Part shown: piece after piece, positions 49,548 to 58,305 of the stretch
Layout of the letters: each line of letters starts with the position of its first letter
Position numbering within the stretch: position 1 is the stretch's first letter
Assembly (NCBI RefSeq): GCF_036023875.1
Contig: NZ_CP107931.1
Span: 1,488,001-1,552,000, forward strand
Source of the DNA: Mycobacterium sp. NBC_00419
Lineage (GTDB): Bacteria; Actinomycetota; Actinomycetes; Mycobacteriales; Mycobacteriaceae
Direction of reading: 5' to 3'
Length of the DNA stretch: 64,000 nucleotides
Program-made: the position numbers and the translations under genes
Notes under the pieces: model-generated
What the model was told of the DNA's origin: nothing
The model's input: the letters and a program-made list of their open reading frames with translations, nothing else
Database searches by the model: none

Positions 49548-50603
49548 GTGGACCCTCAACCGCTCAAAGTGATCCAGACGCCACTGCTCCACGCGGCAAT
49601 GGCGCGTCGTTTGCACCGGCGTTCGGTTGTCAACGGAGAGATCACGCTGCCGGCCGTACCGGGGCTGATCGACGAGTATGTCGCCATGTGCGCCAAGATC
49701 TTCGGCGCTGTTGGCCGTCCGTTCACCGACGACCAGATCGCCCACCTGCGCACGGTTCTCGAAGGCCAGCTGGCCGAGGCGTTCGGCGCCTCGCCGCGGT
49801 CGAACATCGTCATCACCTACAACGCCCCGGTCGGCACCGTCCTGAATTATCACGTGACTGCGCAGTGGTTCACCGTCGAGGGAGCCTACGAGAACTGGAC
49901 TGCCAACCGGCAGCCACCGCTGTTCGGCTCCGAACCCGACGCCCGCGTCCTGGCGCTGGCCGCCGAGGCACTCGACCCCGGTGCGCATCCGGTGCTCGAC
50001 ATCGGCGCGGGCACCGGCCGCAACGCGCTGGCTCTGGCCCGCCGCGGACATCCCGTTGACGCCGTCGAGATGACGATGTCGTTCGCCGACAGCATCCGTG
50101 CCGACGCCACGCAGGAGTCGTTGCCTATCAACGTGATCCAGCGCGATATCTTTGCCACGCTCGATGACCTCCGGCGCGACTACCAACTGATCCTGCTGTC
50201 CGAGGTGGTCTCCGACTTCCGGTCCGCCCGGCAACTGCGCGGCGTGTTCGAACTTGCCTCGCACTGCCTTGCACCGGGTGGTCGTCTGGTGTTCAACGCT
50301 TTCGTGGCTCACCGGGAGTACACGCCCGACGATGCGGCGGTCCAGATGGGACAGCAGTGCTACAGCACCATCTTCACCCAACAGGACATGGCCGGTGCAG
50401 TGTCCGGCTTCCCCCTGACGCTGGTGTCGGACGTACCGGTGTACGAATACGAGCAGGCGAACCTGCCCGACGGCGCCTGGCCACCCACCGGGTGGTACTC
50501 GGAATGGGTTAGCGGGCAAGACGTTTTCGACGTCCCCCGCGATGATCGGCCCATCGAGATGCGCTGGCTGGTCTACGAGAAGCCGGACCGCATCACGCTC
50601 TAG
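49548..50603 (+). CDS. Class I SAM-dependent methyltransferase
   Basis: 351 residues from GTG 49548. The N-terminal 130 residues are non-catalytic. The Rossmann core has motif I VLDIGAGTGRNALALARRGHPVDAVEM, the acidic post-I residue, RDIFATLDDLRRDYQLILLSEVVSDF, and CLAPGGRLVFNAF. It resembles TehB-like and similar small-molecule methyltransferases; the substrate is unknown. The 275-bp gap upstream (49273-49547) is comparatively AT-rich, with a CAATG-N5-CATTG dyad near 49350, and presumably holds its promoter. The TAG stop shares the palindrome CTAG with the purU stop. Confidence 0.8.
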   Translation: MDPQPLKVIQTPLLHAAMARRLHRRSVVNGEITLPAVPGLIDEYVAMCAKIFGAVGRPFTDDQIAHLRTVLEGQLAEAFGASPRSNIVITYNAPVGTVLNYHVTAQWFTVEGAYENWTANRQPPLFGSEPDARVLALAAEALDPGAHPVLDIGAGTGRNALALARRGHPVDAVEMTMSFADSIRADATQESLPINVIQRDIFATLDDLRRDYQLILLSEVVSDFRSARQLRGVFELASHCLAPGGRLVFNAFVAHREYTPDDAAVQMGQQCYSTIFTQQDMAGAVSGFPLTLVSDVPVYEYEQANLPDGAWPPTGWYSEWVSGQDVFDVPRDDRPIEMRWLVYEKPDRITL

Positions 50604-51529
50604 AAGACCACCGTCTGGTTGCCGTAGCGGATGATCCGGTCCTCACAGTGCCAGGAAACCGCCCGCGACAGCACCGCACGCTCGACGTCAGCACCCAGGC
50701 GCACCAGGTCCTCGACGCCGTGGCGGTGGTCGACGCGAACCACGTCCTGTTCGATGATGGGCCCCTCGTCCAGGTCATCGGTGACGTAATGTGCCGTCGC
50801 GCCAACCAATTTGACGCCGCGCTCCTTGGCCCGCCGGTACGGCGCGGCCCCGATGAATGCCGGCAGGAACGAGTGGTGGATGTTGATCAGCGGACAATCG
50901 ACCTCGGCCAGGAAGCGCGGTGTGATGATCTGCATGTAGCGGGCCAGCACCACCAGATCCACGTTGCCGCGTAACAGGTCGAGTTGGCGACGCTCGGCCT
51001 CGTCGCGAATGTCCTTGGTGGCGGGGATGTGGATAAACGGAACCCCGAACGGCCGCACATGATCGGCCAGGTCGGCGTGGTTGGCGATCACCATCACCAC
51101 CGTCATGTCCAATTCGCCTCGGCGGTTTCGCCACAACAGGTCCAGTAGGCAGTGATCTTCCTTCGAGGCCAGGATCGCGACCCGTTTGGGTTTGTACGCC
51201 TCGGTGAGCCGGAAGTCGATATCGAACGGCTGCGCCACCTGCTCGGCGAAATCACGCTCCAGCGCGTCACGGGCAGCGGCCAGACCGGGGAGGTGAAATA
51301 TCGTGCGCTGCATGAAGGTTCCACCGGTCTGTGCGGTGGCGTGTTGATCGAGCGAGACGATGTTGGCTCCGGCGCCGGCCAGGAACGCGCTGACCGAGGC
51401 GACCAGACCCGGGCGGTCGGCACACCGTAACAGCAGCCGTCCGACGTCTTTGACTGCCAGTGCGTCCGGTCCGTGCGGGTATTCCAGCGTCGACATGCCG
51501 TTGATGCTGACTGCTGTCTTGGCGATCAT
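50600..51529 (-). CDS. purU: Formyltetrahydrofolate deformylase
   Basis: 309 residues from ATG 51529, preceded by GAGGGAAGAG. The N-terminal ACT domain (LLLRCADRPGLVASVSAFLAGAGANIVSLDQH) is followed by a formyltransferase-type catalytic domain: VAILASKEDHCLLDLLWRN, PLINIHHSFLPAFIGAAPYRRA, and GATAHYVTDDLDEGPIIEQD with catalytic Asn, His and Asp. It hydrolyses 10-formyl-THF to formate and THF, balancing one-carbon pools. In M. tuberculosis the orthologue lies elsewhere (Rv2964), so its place here is specific to this lineage. Confidence 0.92.
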   Translation of the reverse strand: MIAKTAVSINGMSTLEYPHGPDALAVKDVGRLLLRCADRPGLVASVSAFLAGAGANIVSLDQHATAQTGGTFMQRTIFHLPGLAAARDALERDFAEQVAQPFDIDFRLTEAYKPKRVAILASKEDHCLLDLLWRNRRGELDMTVVMVIANHADLADHVRPFGVPFIHIPATKDIRDEAERRQLDLLRGNVDLVVLARYMQIITPRFLAEVDCPLINIHHSFLPAFIGAAPYRRAKERGVKLVGATAHYVTDDLDEGPIIEQDVVRVDHRHGVEDLVRLGADVERAVLSRAVSWHCEDRIIRYGNQTVVF

Positions 51530-51566
51530 CAACTCTTCCCTCATCTGTCCGGCGGACAAAGCAGGA

Positions 51567-51594
51567 CACCGGGCCCACCGAAGTGGGCCCGGTG
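51567..51594 (-). terminator. Strong hairpin terminator after the PGRS-like gene
   Basis: A perfect 12-bp stem: CACCGGGCCCAC (51567-51578) and GTGGGCCCGGTG (51583-51594) around a CGAA tetraloop. It lies 112 bp past the PGRS-like stop and just upstream of purU, so it probably separates the two minus-strand units. Only a weak T-run follows. Confidence 0.8.
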
Positions 51595-51705
51595 CCTGTT
51601 GACAGTGCAGTTATTCCGGAACTCCCGGGAGCGCCGGGAACACCGACGCTCCCGGGGCCGATCCAGTTCGAGATTCCTCCCAGACCTCAACCGGATCGAG
51701 CGGTG

Positions 51706-53229
51706 TTAGGCAGCGCCGCCGCCCGTACCCCCGTTGCCGCCGGTTCCGCCGGTTCCACCAGCGGTGGACCCCGGTGCCGGTGCCTTACCGTCAGACCCGG
51801 CAGTTCCGCCGGTTCCTGCGGTTCCGGTGCCGCTCAGGCCACCCTTGCCGCCTGCGCCGCCCTTGCCGCCGGTACCCGCGGTGCCGTCTGTGCCGACAGT
51901 GCTTCCGGAGCCGCCCTTGCCGGCGCCGCCCCCGTTGCCGCCGGCACCGCCGCCACCGCCGCCGCCACCGATACCCGGGTTACCGGGCGAGGTGAAGAAG
52001 GGCAGGAAGCCACCGGCACCCGGTGCACCACCGTTGCCGCCGTCGCCACCCAGGCCGCCGTTGGCACCGTTGCCTCCGTCGCCACCGGGTCCGCCGACGC
52101 CGACACCCGTGGTCCCGAGACCACCGGCACCGCCGTCGCCGCCGCGGCCACCGTTGTCGCCGCTGCCACCCTGGCCACCCTGACCGCCGTTGCCACCGCT
52201 ACCACCGGTGCCGAAGATCAGGCCGCCGGTGCCACCGGCACCGCCGCTGCCACCCTTGCCGCCGTCCAGACCGTTGGCCGTGGACGCAGCACCGTTGCCA
52301 CCCGCGCCACCGGCTCCGCCGACACCGGCCAGGCCGATGCCACCAACGCCGCCGGTGCCACCGTTGCCGCCGCCGGCAGTGGCGTCACCGCCGTTGCCAC
52401 CCTGCTGTCCGGTGGGGGCAGGCAGGCCAGCCGCACCGTCGCCACCGTTGCCGCCTGCGGATCCTCCGACCCCGCCGGCCTGAGCCTGGGCGGGCGGAAG
52501 GACTGCGCCGGGGATTCCGGGCACGCCGTTGGAGACGTTGACGTCCAGCGGCGAGTTCAGCACGGTCGGGTTCTGGCCATTGAGACCCGGACGACCCGCG
52601 CCGCCCTGGCCGCCCTGGCCACCGCTGCCGATGAAGAACGACGCATTGCCGCCGCTGCCACCATTGGTGGCCTCGACTGCCTTGCCGGTGACCGAGTAGC
52701 CGCCGCTGACGCCGCTTCCGCCGTTTCCGCCGCTTCCGAAGAAGAGGCCGGCATTGCCACCGTTGCCACCGTTGGTGGAGGTCTGGGTGACCGGGTTGTA
52801 GCTGCCGTTGGCGCCGTCTCCGCCGTTACCGGCGAAGAAGCCCGCGTTGTACCCGTCCGGGTGCAGCGCGTTGCCGTTGGCCCCGTTCCCGATGAAGATG
52901 TTGAAGATCGGGATGGCACCAGCGATGTCGAGGAACCCGTTCGAGATCTGGTTGAACGGATCGACCGCGACAGCCAGCAGCGCGTTCGGGGACGGTGACG
53001 CCGCGCCGGCCCCGAAGATGCTGCCGAAGCTGCCCAGCAGGTCGTCCAGGGGCGCCTGCGGCGCCACGATCGGAGCGGCCTGTGCAGCCGGAGCGAGCAG
53101 GAGCCCGGCCGCCGGAGCGCCCAGGATCATTCCGGCGCCGCCGATTGCAGCTGCCGTCGCCATCAGCGGGCGAGCGCGCCGAGAACCGGTACCTCGCTTG
53201 CTGATGACTTTCTCTGAATGGATGGACAT
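51706..53229 (-). CDS. Secreted PGRS-like glycine-rich protein lacking a PE domain
   Basis: 507 residues from ATG 53229. A signal peptide (about 18-52: ARPLMATAAAIGGAGM to AQAAP) replaces the PE domain. A short non-repetitive region follows (to about 110), then FNIFIGNGANG, like the entry to PGRS domains in PE_PGRS proteins. Several hundred residues of G-G-x-G-G-x repeats come next (GGNGGNAGLFFGSGG, GGSGGNASFFIGSGG, GTGGSGGNGGQGGQGG). The repeats predict a surface or secreted structural protein with glycine-helix layers. Fast growers generally lack PE_PGRS proteins. The opposite strand has a long frame (51583-52998) caused by the repeats. Confidence 0.8.
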   Translation of the reverse strand: MSIHSEKVISKRGTGSRRARPLMATAAAIGGAGMILGAPAAGLLLAPAAQAAPIVAPQAPLDDLLGSFGSIFGAGAASPSPNALLAVAVDPFNQISNGFLDIAGAIPIFNIFIGNGANGNALHPDGYNAGFFAGNGGDGANGSYNPVTQTSTNGGNGGNAGLFFGSGGNGGSGVSGGYSVTGKAVEATNGGSGGNASFFIGSGGQGGQGGAGRPGLNGQNPTVLNSPLDVNVSNGVPGIPGAVLPPAQAQAGGVGGSAGGNGGDGAAGLPAPTGQQGGNGGDATAGGGNGGTGGVGGIGLAGVGGAGGAGGNGAASTANGLDGGKGGSGGAGGTGGLIFGTGGSGGNGGQGGQGGSGDNGGRGGDGGAGGLGTTGVGVGGPGGDGGNGANGGLGGDGGNGGAPGAGGFLPFFTSPGNPGIGGGGGGGGAGGNGGGAGKGGSGSTVGTDGTAGTGGKGGAGGKGGLSGTGTAGTGGTAGSDGKAPAPGSTAGGTGGTGGNGGTGGGAA

Positions 53230-54027
53230 GTAGGAAGTTCTCCCTTCGGGTGGTGCTCGAATTCCAAGCAGCAGCAACGTAACACCGTGGACTCTGGAGA
53301 CGCGATATTTTTCGGTGCCAAAAACAGGGATAGTTTCGGTCCGAAAATAGCCGATTGTTTCCGCCGCAAAGATCCGCTGAGAATCGCCCTCTAGAAACCC
53401 AACTTCGCTCGCTCACGAGGGATTGCACACTAAAGGCCCAGTTCCAGGCGGTTATCGACGCGATCGTCATCGCGTTGCCATAACCACACCCCTACGGAAA
53501 GTAGCGAACTTGCGCAGCCTTTTATCAGCATCTCCTCAGGGAGAAAGGGTCGCTGAGATTCGAATGCGACCCGTGTGGACCCTCGTGTAATCGTTGCGTT
53601 CGAACGTCAGCAGGAAAGTCCCGGATAACACGAGGCAAACGGCTCGGTATTAATTGACAATTACGACAAACTATCGCTTATGCCAATTAATTCGGGAAAT
53701 TACGGATAGTTGCTGGGAGCCCACCACCAGCACCCCGGGGGCCGCCGTACCGACACATATCGGCACGCCAGCACCGCCGCCTGCAGCCGACCGACTGCGC
53801 CACCGGCTGGTGCGTTTCTTAGCGACCGCCACGCTGTGGGATCACTCAGCTGACACTCAGTTCCGCACGGAACGATCTCGGGTGCACTGACAAGGCATTT
53901 CTCAACACAAGCATCCCCGCCGCGGGCCGCAGAACCGGCCAGATTCTCAGGAACAGAGTGCGTACTTATCAGCCTGCTCTCAGGTATGGTTGCCCGATAG
54001 CCGTCCGCGATTGCGGGAGGAGGCGGC
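53230..54027. other. 798-bp gene-free, AT-richer intergenic region
   Basis: No supported gene. It holds the promoters of the divergent PGRS-like gene and the secreted-protein gene at 54028. Locally AT-rich patches (53640-53700) contain the perfect dyad TAATTG-A-CAATTA (53651-53663) and AATTAATT nearby. Near the right end are three TTCTCAGG-like half-sites on an 11-bp register (53944-53984). The small frame at 53654-53890 has no ribosome-binding site and no recognisable domain. Confidence 0.7.
53944..53990 (+). promoter_or_regulatory. MprA-box-like promoter of the secreted protein gene at 54028
   Basis: TTATCAGC (53966-53973), CTG, CTCTCAGG (53977-53984) form an 8+3+8 direct repeat. It is directly followed by TATGGT (53985-53990), a TANNNT -10. 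A further TTCTCAGG at 53944-53951 is exactly 22 bp from the first half-site, i.e. two 11-bp steps. The box ends 43 bases before the GTG start. Confidence 0.7.
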
Positions 54028-55119
54028 GTGCGAAAGGCGATGGGGCCAATCCTGACGACAGGAGTGGCGTTGGTTGCGGCCGCAGTGGTCGTTGCCAACC
54101 CCGTCGTACCCCCGATCAGGGACATGCAGATCTCCACCACCCAGCTGTCCACCAGCCCGGAGTCACTCATCCCGTTCGACAAGTCGCTGTTGAACTCGAT
54201 CTCTCAACAGACAGCGCCGTTCGGTTCGGCGCTCGCTCAGATCCTTGGCGCCCTGGCCGCCGAGGCGGACCGGATCGGCAGCGAGGTCAACTCGGCGACG
54301 TACGACGCGGCCCCCGCCCCGGCCGGAGCGCTGGTCCCGCCTGCCTACAACCCCGCCGCCGCAGTGCCGTTCGTCGAGACCAACGGCGCGCCGTCGGCGG
54401 CGGCCGCGGCCGCGGCGCTGCCGGCCGCGAGCGTGACCGCCGACGTCCAGCAGGTGGTGACCAACCTCGTCCAGGACACCACCTATCTCGGCAGCAAGGT
54501 CGTCGAGGCCGCGTATGCCTACGTCGACGTCCTCGTCAACACACCGAACCTGATCGCCAAAGCCATCCTGGCCCTGGTCAAGGGTGATCTCGTCTCGGCG
54601 CTGACGACGATCGTGGAAGCCATCAAGGCCTTCTTCAGCCCCGGCCTGATCCTCATCGGCGGCCTCCAGGACATCATCGACAGCCTGACCGGCCAGAGTT
54701 CGATTCCGCTCACGCCGGCGGCTGCCACCAGCCTGACGCCGGGGACCGAAACCGGCAACGCGCCAGCGGGTGCCGGTGGCACCGGAGCGAGCGCGACCGA
54801 TGAGGAGCCGCCGACTACGGTCGGCCAGAGTGGCCGCAACCGCACTCCCAAGGCGCCGCGTATCAGCGCCCGGGCAGCACAGACCGATCCGGCCACGGAC
54901 CCGGCCAAGGCCGAAGACAGCACCGACAGCGCCCCGCAACCGGGTTCCACGCCAACGAGCACCTCGGTCGCCGACAGCGCCCGCGGCGCGGCGGGTTCGT
55001 CCGCTAGGCCCCAGCCGGTCACCCAGCCCAAGCCGCGCACCACCGGAGCCCCGAAGCCGTCGACGGGCACGGCCAAAGACCAGAGTGCAGGCGGCCAGGG
55101 AGCCACGGCGGGCGATTAG
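54028..55119 (+). CDS. Secreted Ala-rich protein, candidate MprA-controlled
   Basis: 363 residues from GTG 54028, with GGGAGGAGG upstream. A signal peptide (about 1-26) is followed by a helical middle (about 45-235: FGSALAQILGALAAEADRI, VTNLVQDTTYLGSKVVEAAY, LIAKAILALVKGDLVSAL). A long Thr/Pro/Ala tail ends in QSAGGQGATAGD. It has no PE/PPE motif, cysteine or known catalytic residue. Its layout and promoter match the gene at 55355. A surface or envelope role under stress is inferred from the promoter element only. Confidence 0.65.
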   Translation: MRKAMGPILTTGVALVAAAVVVANPVVPPIRDMQISTTQLSTSPESLIPFDKSLLNSISQQTAPFGSALAQILGALAAEADRIGSEVNSATYDAAPAPAGALVPPAYNPAAAVPFVETNGAPSAAAAAAALPAASVTADVQQVVTNLVQDTTYLGSKVVEAAYAYVDVLVNTPNLIAKAILALVKGDLVSALTTIVEAIKAFFSPGLILIGGLQDIIDSLTGQSSIPLTPAAATSLTPGTETGNAPAGAGGTGASATDEEPPTTVGQSGRNRTPKAPRISARAAQTDPATDPAKAEDSTDSAPQPGSTPTSTSVADSARGAAGSSARPQPVTQPKPRTTGAPKPSTGTAKDQSAGGQGATAGD

Positions 55120-55293
55120 CCCCGGCGCGAATTGACGCCGAAGTCACCAACGATCCACGACCAAACCGTGGTGCGCCACTGTCCCCACAATATGTCCTGA
55201 ACTGGGCCGATGGTCCGATCAGACCACCTATGCCCGCCCTCGACGCTCGTTGCAGCGGCAAACACGTGCGACCACTGATCGATAACTCACCCA

Positions 55294-55318
55294 TTCTCAG
55301 GCTGTTCTCAGGTAGCTT
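55294..55318 (+). promoter_or_regulatory. Perfect MprA-box-like promoter of the secreted protein gene at 55355
   Basis: TTCTCAGG (55294-55301), CTG, TTCTCAGG (55305-55312): an exact 8-bp direct repeat with a 3-bp gap. It is directly followed by TAGCTT (55313-55318), a TANNNT -10. The box ends 42 bases before the ATG, against 43 for the neighbour gene and 44 for sigE. Confidence 0.78.
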
Positions 55319-55354
55319 CCGCTCGTAAGGATGTCCACGGGCGAAGGAGCTCGA

Positions 55355-56356
55355 ATGTCTGCCGCTGTCACCTCTGTGTTCAAGACCAGCATCGCGCTCG
55401 CCGGTGCCGGTGCCATCGCGATGAGCCCGCTCGTTCCCGTACAGGATGTCCGGGTTCCGACGGTCACGATTCCTGCTATCGAACTCACCGGGGCCCTGGC
55501 GGTACCGGCGCTCGGGGCCATCCCCTTCCAGATCGGCGTGAATGCCCTGAGCAACCTGCTGGCCGTGGCGCCGATCCTGGTCGGCAGCACCGATCAGTGC
55601 ACCGTGTGCCTGGGCCCGGTCGGCGCGCCGGCGTTGCCCTTCACCGGGTGGGGTCTGATCGGGATCGGCGCGGGGCTGATCGCCAGCCCGATCGCGTTCG
55701 TCAAGACCCTGCAGGGTGACGGCAGCGTCGCCCAGGCGTTCGGCGCCGCGCTGCTGGCCATTCAGACACCGATGACCAACACCTTCTCACTGCTGCTGGC
55801 TCCGCGGGCCGTCGGCGGTTACGCCCTGCAGGCTGCACTCGACCGCGCCTTCGCCGCCACCAAGCACGCCGTCGACTACGCCGTCAACATCTTGGCCCAG
55901 GCGCTGGTGACCGGACCTCTGACCGTGCTCGGTGGCGCAGTCCAGGGCGCTCAGATCTTCGCCGGAACACTGGCCGTCACAGGCGATTTCAGTACTGCGT
56001 TCAACGCCGGCCGGGTCCCGTTCGAGGCGGCCGTCAAGACGTCGATCGACGCACTAGGCGCCGAGGTCGACGAGGCCCGCGCCACGATCTACGCCGATCT
56101 GAACGCCGGCCCCGGAGTGGCCACCTCGCCCATCCCGACGGTCACTCCCCCGCCGCTGGCGGCGGCGACGGTCGCCGGCCCGGTGAGCAGGAAGGTCGAG
56201 TCGTTCAAGGCGGTGCCTGGCACGACTGCCGGTCCGGCGGCGGCGAGCGCCGACAACGGTTCGGGTGCAAGCGATTCCGACACAGGATCGCCTGCCGCAT
56301 CGCCGAAGGCCAGCAAGGCCACCGGCGGGTCCAAGCGCCAGCACTCGGCGAACTGA
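55355..56356 (+). CDS. Secreted Ala-rich protein, candidate MprA-controlled
   Basis: 333 residues from ATG 55355, chosen because AAGGAG sits five bases before it; an ATG at 55331 lacks a site. A signal-like helix (about 8-28) is followed by a hydrophobic helical core with a single C-x-x-C (DQCTVCLG, about 87-90), repeated amphipathic helices (FGAALLAIQTPMTNTFSLLL, AVDYAVNILAQALVTGPL), and a Ser/Ala/Lys tail ending KRQHSAN. Function is unknown. It lies in the interval where M. tuberculosis carries PE11 and PPE17, next to lpqW. It converges with lpqW, 13 bp between stops. Confidence 0.65.
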   Translation: MSAAVTSVFKTSIALAGAGAIAMSPLVPVQDVRVPTVTIPAIELTGALAVPALGAIPFQIGVNALSNLLAVAPILVGSTDQCTVCLGPVGAPALPFTGWGLIGIGAGLIASPIAFVKTLQGDGSVAQAFGAALLAIQTPMTNTFSLLLAPRAVGGYALQAALDRAFAATKHAVDYAVNILAQALVTGPLTVLGGAVQGAQIFAGTLAVTGDFSTAFNAGRVPFEAAVKTSIDALGAEVDEARATIYADLNAGPGVATSPIPTVTPPPLAAATVAGPVSRKVESFKAVPGTTAGPAAASADNGSGASDSDTGSPAASPKASKATGGSKRQHSAN

Positions 56357-56369
56357 ACCCGCTCGGCCG

Positions 56370-58268
56370 CTACTGGGCGGTCTTGACCCAGCGGCCCGCG
56401 TCGCCGACGATGCCGATCGGGACCGCTCCGGTCAGGCTGACGTTCTGCACGCTCGGGCCCGCCGCGACGATCGTCGCGTCCTGCAGGATGGGCAGCACCG
56501 TCGACAAGTTCCACAGCCGCGGTTCGACCTGGGCGATCACCGTGTTGATGTCGGCCGAACCATCAAGGGCCGCACTGATACTGGGCTGAATGCTGCGGTC
56601 GCAGATCCCGGTGATGTTCGACGGCGCCTGCACCAGCGTGCCGCTGTCCGGAGCCGGCAGCGGTGGCGGCGCCGTGGGGGTCGCGGCAGTGGTGGCCCGA
56701 GTGGGTGAAGTGGTCGACGGAGCCGGGCCCGGTGTCGTCGAACTCGGGGTGGTCGAGACCGGGATGGCCTCCAGAGCCGGGCAGCCGTAGCGCGAAGCAA
56801 GCAGTGTCGCGAGGTCGCCACCGGCGGCGTGCCAGCCGACGATCGCGTCAACGCTGTTGTTCGCCAACGCATCCGAGTACAGCACCGGCGGGTCGAGGGC
56901 CAGCACGGTCGCGGCGATGCCGACGCTGCGCAACTGGTCGGCCGCGGTGTTGGCCACCGCCACCGAGGTCGGGTCATTGGCGGCCACCCCGATCACCAGG
57001 GACAGCGTTTCACCGTCCTTGCTGATCCGCCCGCGGGTGATCTCCGGGGGGCCCGGCGGCGCTGACGTGGTGCGCGATCCGGCCGACGGCGGCGGCTGCA
57101 CCGGCGCCTCGGTCGGTGTGCGGTCGACCTGAAAACCGGCCTGCTCCAACAATTCCAGCGACCGCTCCTTGCCCAGTGCCGGCGGCGCGGTGGGCACGTA
57201 GCCGGGGTCGCTGGGGGCCCGGATCTGCGCCTGGGCCAACGTGACGGTGTTGTCGCTGCCCGCTCCGACCGCGGCCAGCAGGCCGACGTCGAGCAGACCG
57301 AAGATCGCCTTGCGTACGTGCGGGTCGGCCAGCTTGTCCTCTTGGGCGCGCAACGTCAACTGCATGATCCTGGGCGTGTTGATCCGGTTGGTGCGCACAT
57401 CGGGTATCGCCGAGAGCTGGGCGAAAGCCGCCGCACCCCCGTGTACCTGGGCCACCTGGGTGTCGCCGTTGCGGATCGAATCGGCCAGTGCGGCAGGCGC
57501 ACCCGCGCGCCGGAACAGGATCTGGTCCGGCGAGGCCGGCGGGCCCCAGAACCTGTCGTTGCGGGCCAGCAGGATCTCGTCGCGCTGCGGGTCGATGTTG
57601 TCGACCCGGAACTGGCCGCCGGTCACCGGCATCGTCCGGGCCAGCCCCGCGGGGAAACCGCCGGGCACGTCCTTAACGATGTGGGCCGGCAGCAGGTCGT
57701 TGAACAGTTCACGCCAGGCCGGGTACGGCTGGGCGAAGGTCACCACCGCGGTCTTGCCGCCGTCGATCGACTGCACGCCGGTGATCAGGTCGTAGCCGGC
57801 GGGATCGACTACACCGGGCTGGCTGACCATCTGCCGCCACAGGTACCAGAAGTCGTCGGCGGCGATCGGGGCGTTATCGGTCCAGGACGCCTCGGGCCGG
57901 ATCTTGTAGGTGACGGTGAACGGGTTGTCGTTGGTCACCTCGGCCGACACCAACAACGTCGGGTCCATCTCCCAGCGCGACCCCGTCGGCGTCGCCGGAT
58001 CCGGAACGGGCCGAAACGAACTGGGCAGCACCAAGGAGGCGATCGCTGCGTTCACCGGCGACTGGTCGGAGAGCAGGTGCGGGTTGAAGCCGGCCCCGAT
58101 CGAATCGATGCCCATGATGATCTGGGTGGCCTTCGGCGGCGGCGGCGTCAGGGTCTGCGAGGTCTCGGTGCTCTGCGGCGCGGGCGGCGGACTGACCGTG
58201 CACGCCCCCGTGAGCAGGACGGACAGCAGCGCCGCGACGGTGTAGAGGCGCTGTGGTCCGGTTGGCAC
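56370..58268 (-). CDS. lpqW: Lipoprotein LpqW, regulator of PIM/LAM synthesis
   Basis: 632 residues from GTG 58268, matching Rv1166 in size. The signal peptide ends in the lipobox LLTGAC (Cys23), so the protein is lipidated. The mature chain has the fold of oligopeptide-binding SBP_bac_5 proteins ([43 protein letters not shown]), with Pro/Thr-rich insertions. In mycobacteria LpqW steers phosphatidylinositol mannosides toward lipomannan/LAM through PimE rather than serving as a peptide transporter. It is 37 bp downstream of typA on the same strand. Confidence 0.93.
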   Translation of the reverse strand: MPTGPQRLYTVAALLSVLLTGACTVSPPPAPQSTETSQTLTPPPPKATQIIMGIDSIGAGFNPHLLSDQSPVNAAIASLVLPSSFRPVPDPATPTGSRWEMDPTLLVSAEVTNDNPFTVTYKIRPEASWTDNAPIAADDFWYLWRQMVSQPGVVDPAGYDLITGVQSIDGGKTAVVTFAQPYPAWRELFNDLLPAHIVKDVPGGFPAGLARTMPVTGGQFRVDNIDPQRDEILLARNDRFWGPPASPDQILFRRAGAPAALADSIRNGDTQVAQVHGGAAAFAQLSAIPDVRTNRINTPRIMQLTLRAQEDKLADPHVRKAIFGLLDVGLLAAVGAGSDNTVTLAQAQIRAPSDPGYVPTAPPALGKERSLELLEQAGFQVDRTPTEAPVQPPPSAGSRTTSAPPGPPEITRGRISKDGETLSLVIGVAANDPTSVAVANTAADQLRSVGIAATVLALDPPVLYSDALANNSVDAIVGWHAAGGDLATLLASRYGCPALEAIPVSTTPSSTTPGPAPSTTSPTRATTAATPTAPPPLPAPDSGTLVQAPSNITGICDRSIQPSISAALDGSADINTVIAQVEPRLWNLSTVLPILQDATIVAAGPSVQNVSLTGAVPIGIVGDAGRWVKTAQ

Positions 58269-58305
58269 GCCCTTCAGCGTATCCACCCCGGCCGTGGCTT
58301 CCCGG

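Noticed and set aside
51583..52998. 471-residue plus-strand frame opposite the PGRS-like gene
   Set aside because: Its Ala/Thr/Val repeats are the reverse reading of GGxGG codons; no ribosome-binding site and no family pattern.
53654..53890. 78-residue frame in the 798-bp intergenic region
   Set aside because: TTG start without a ribosome-binding site, no domain, low similarity to native codon pattern; AT-rich part is better explained as promoter DNA.
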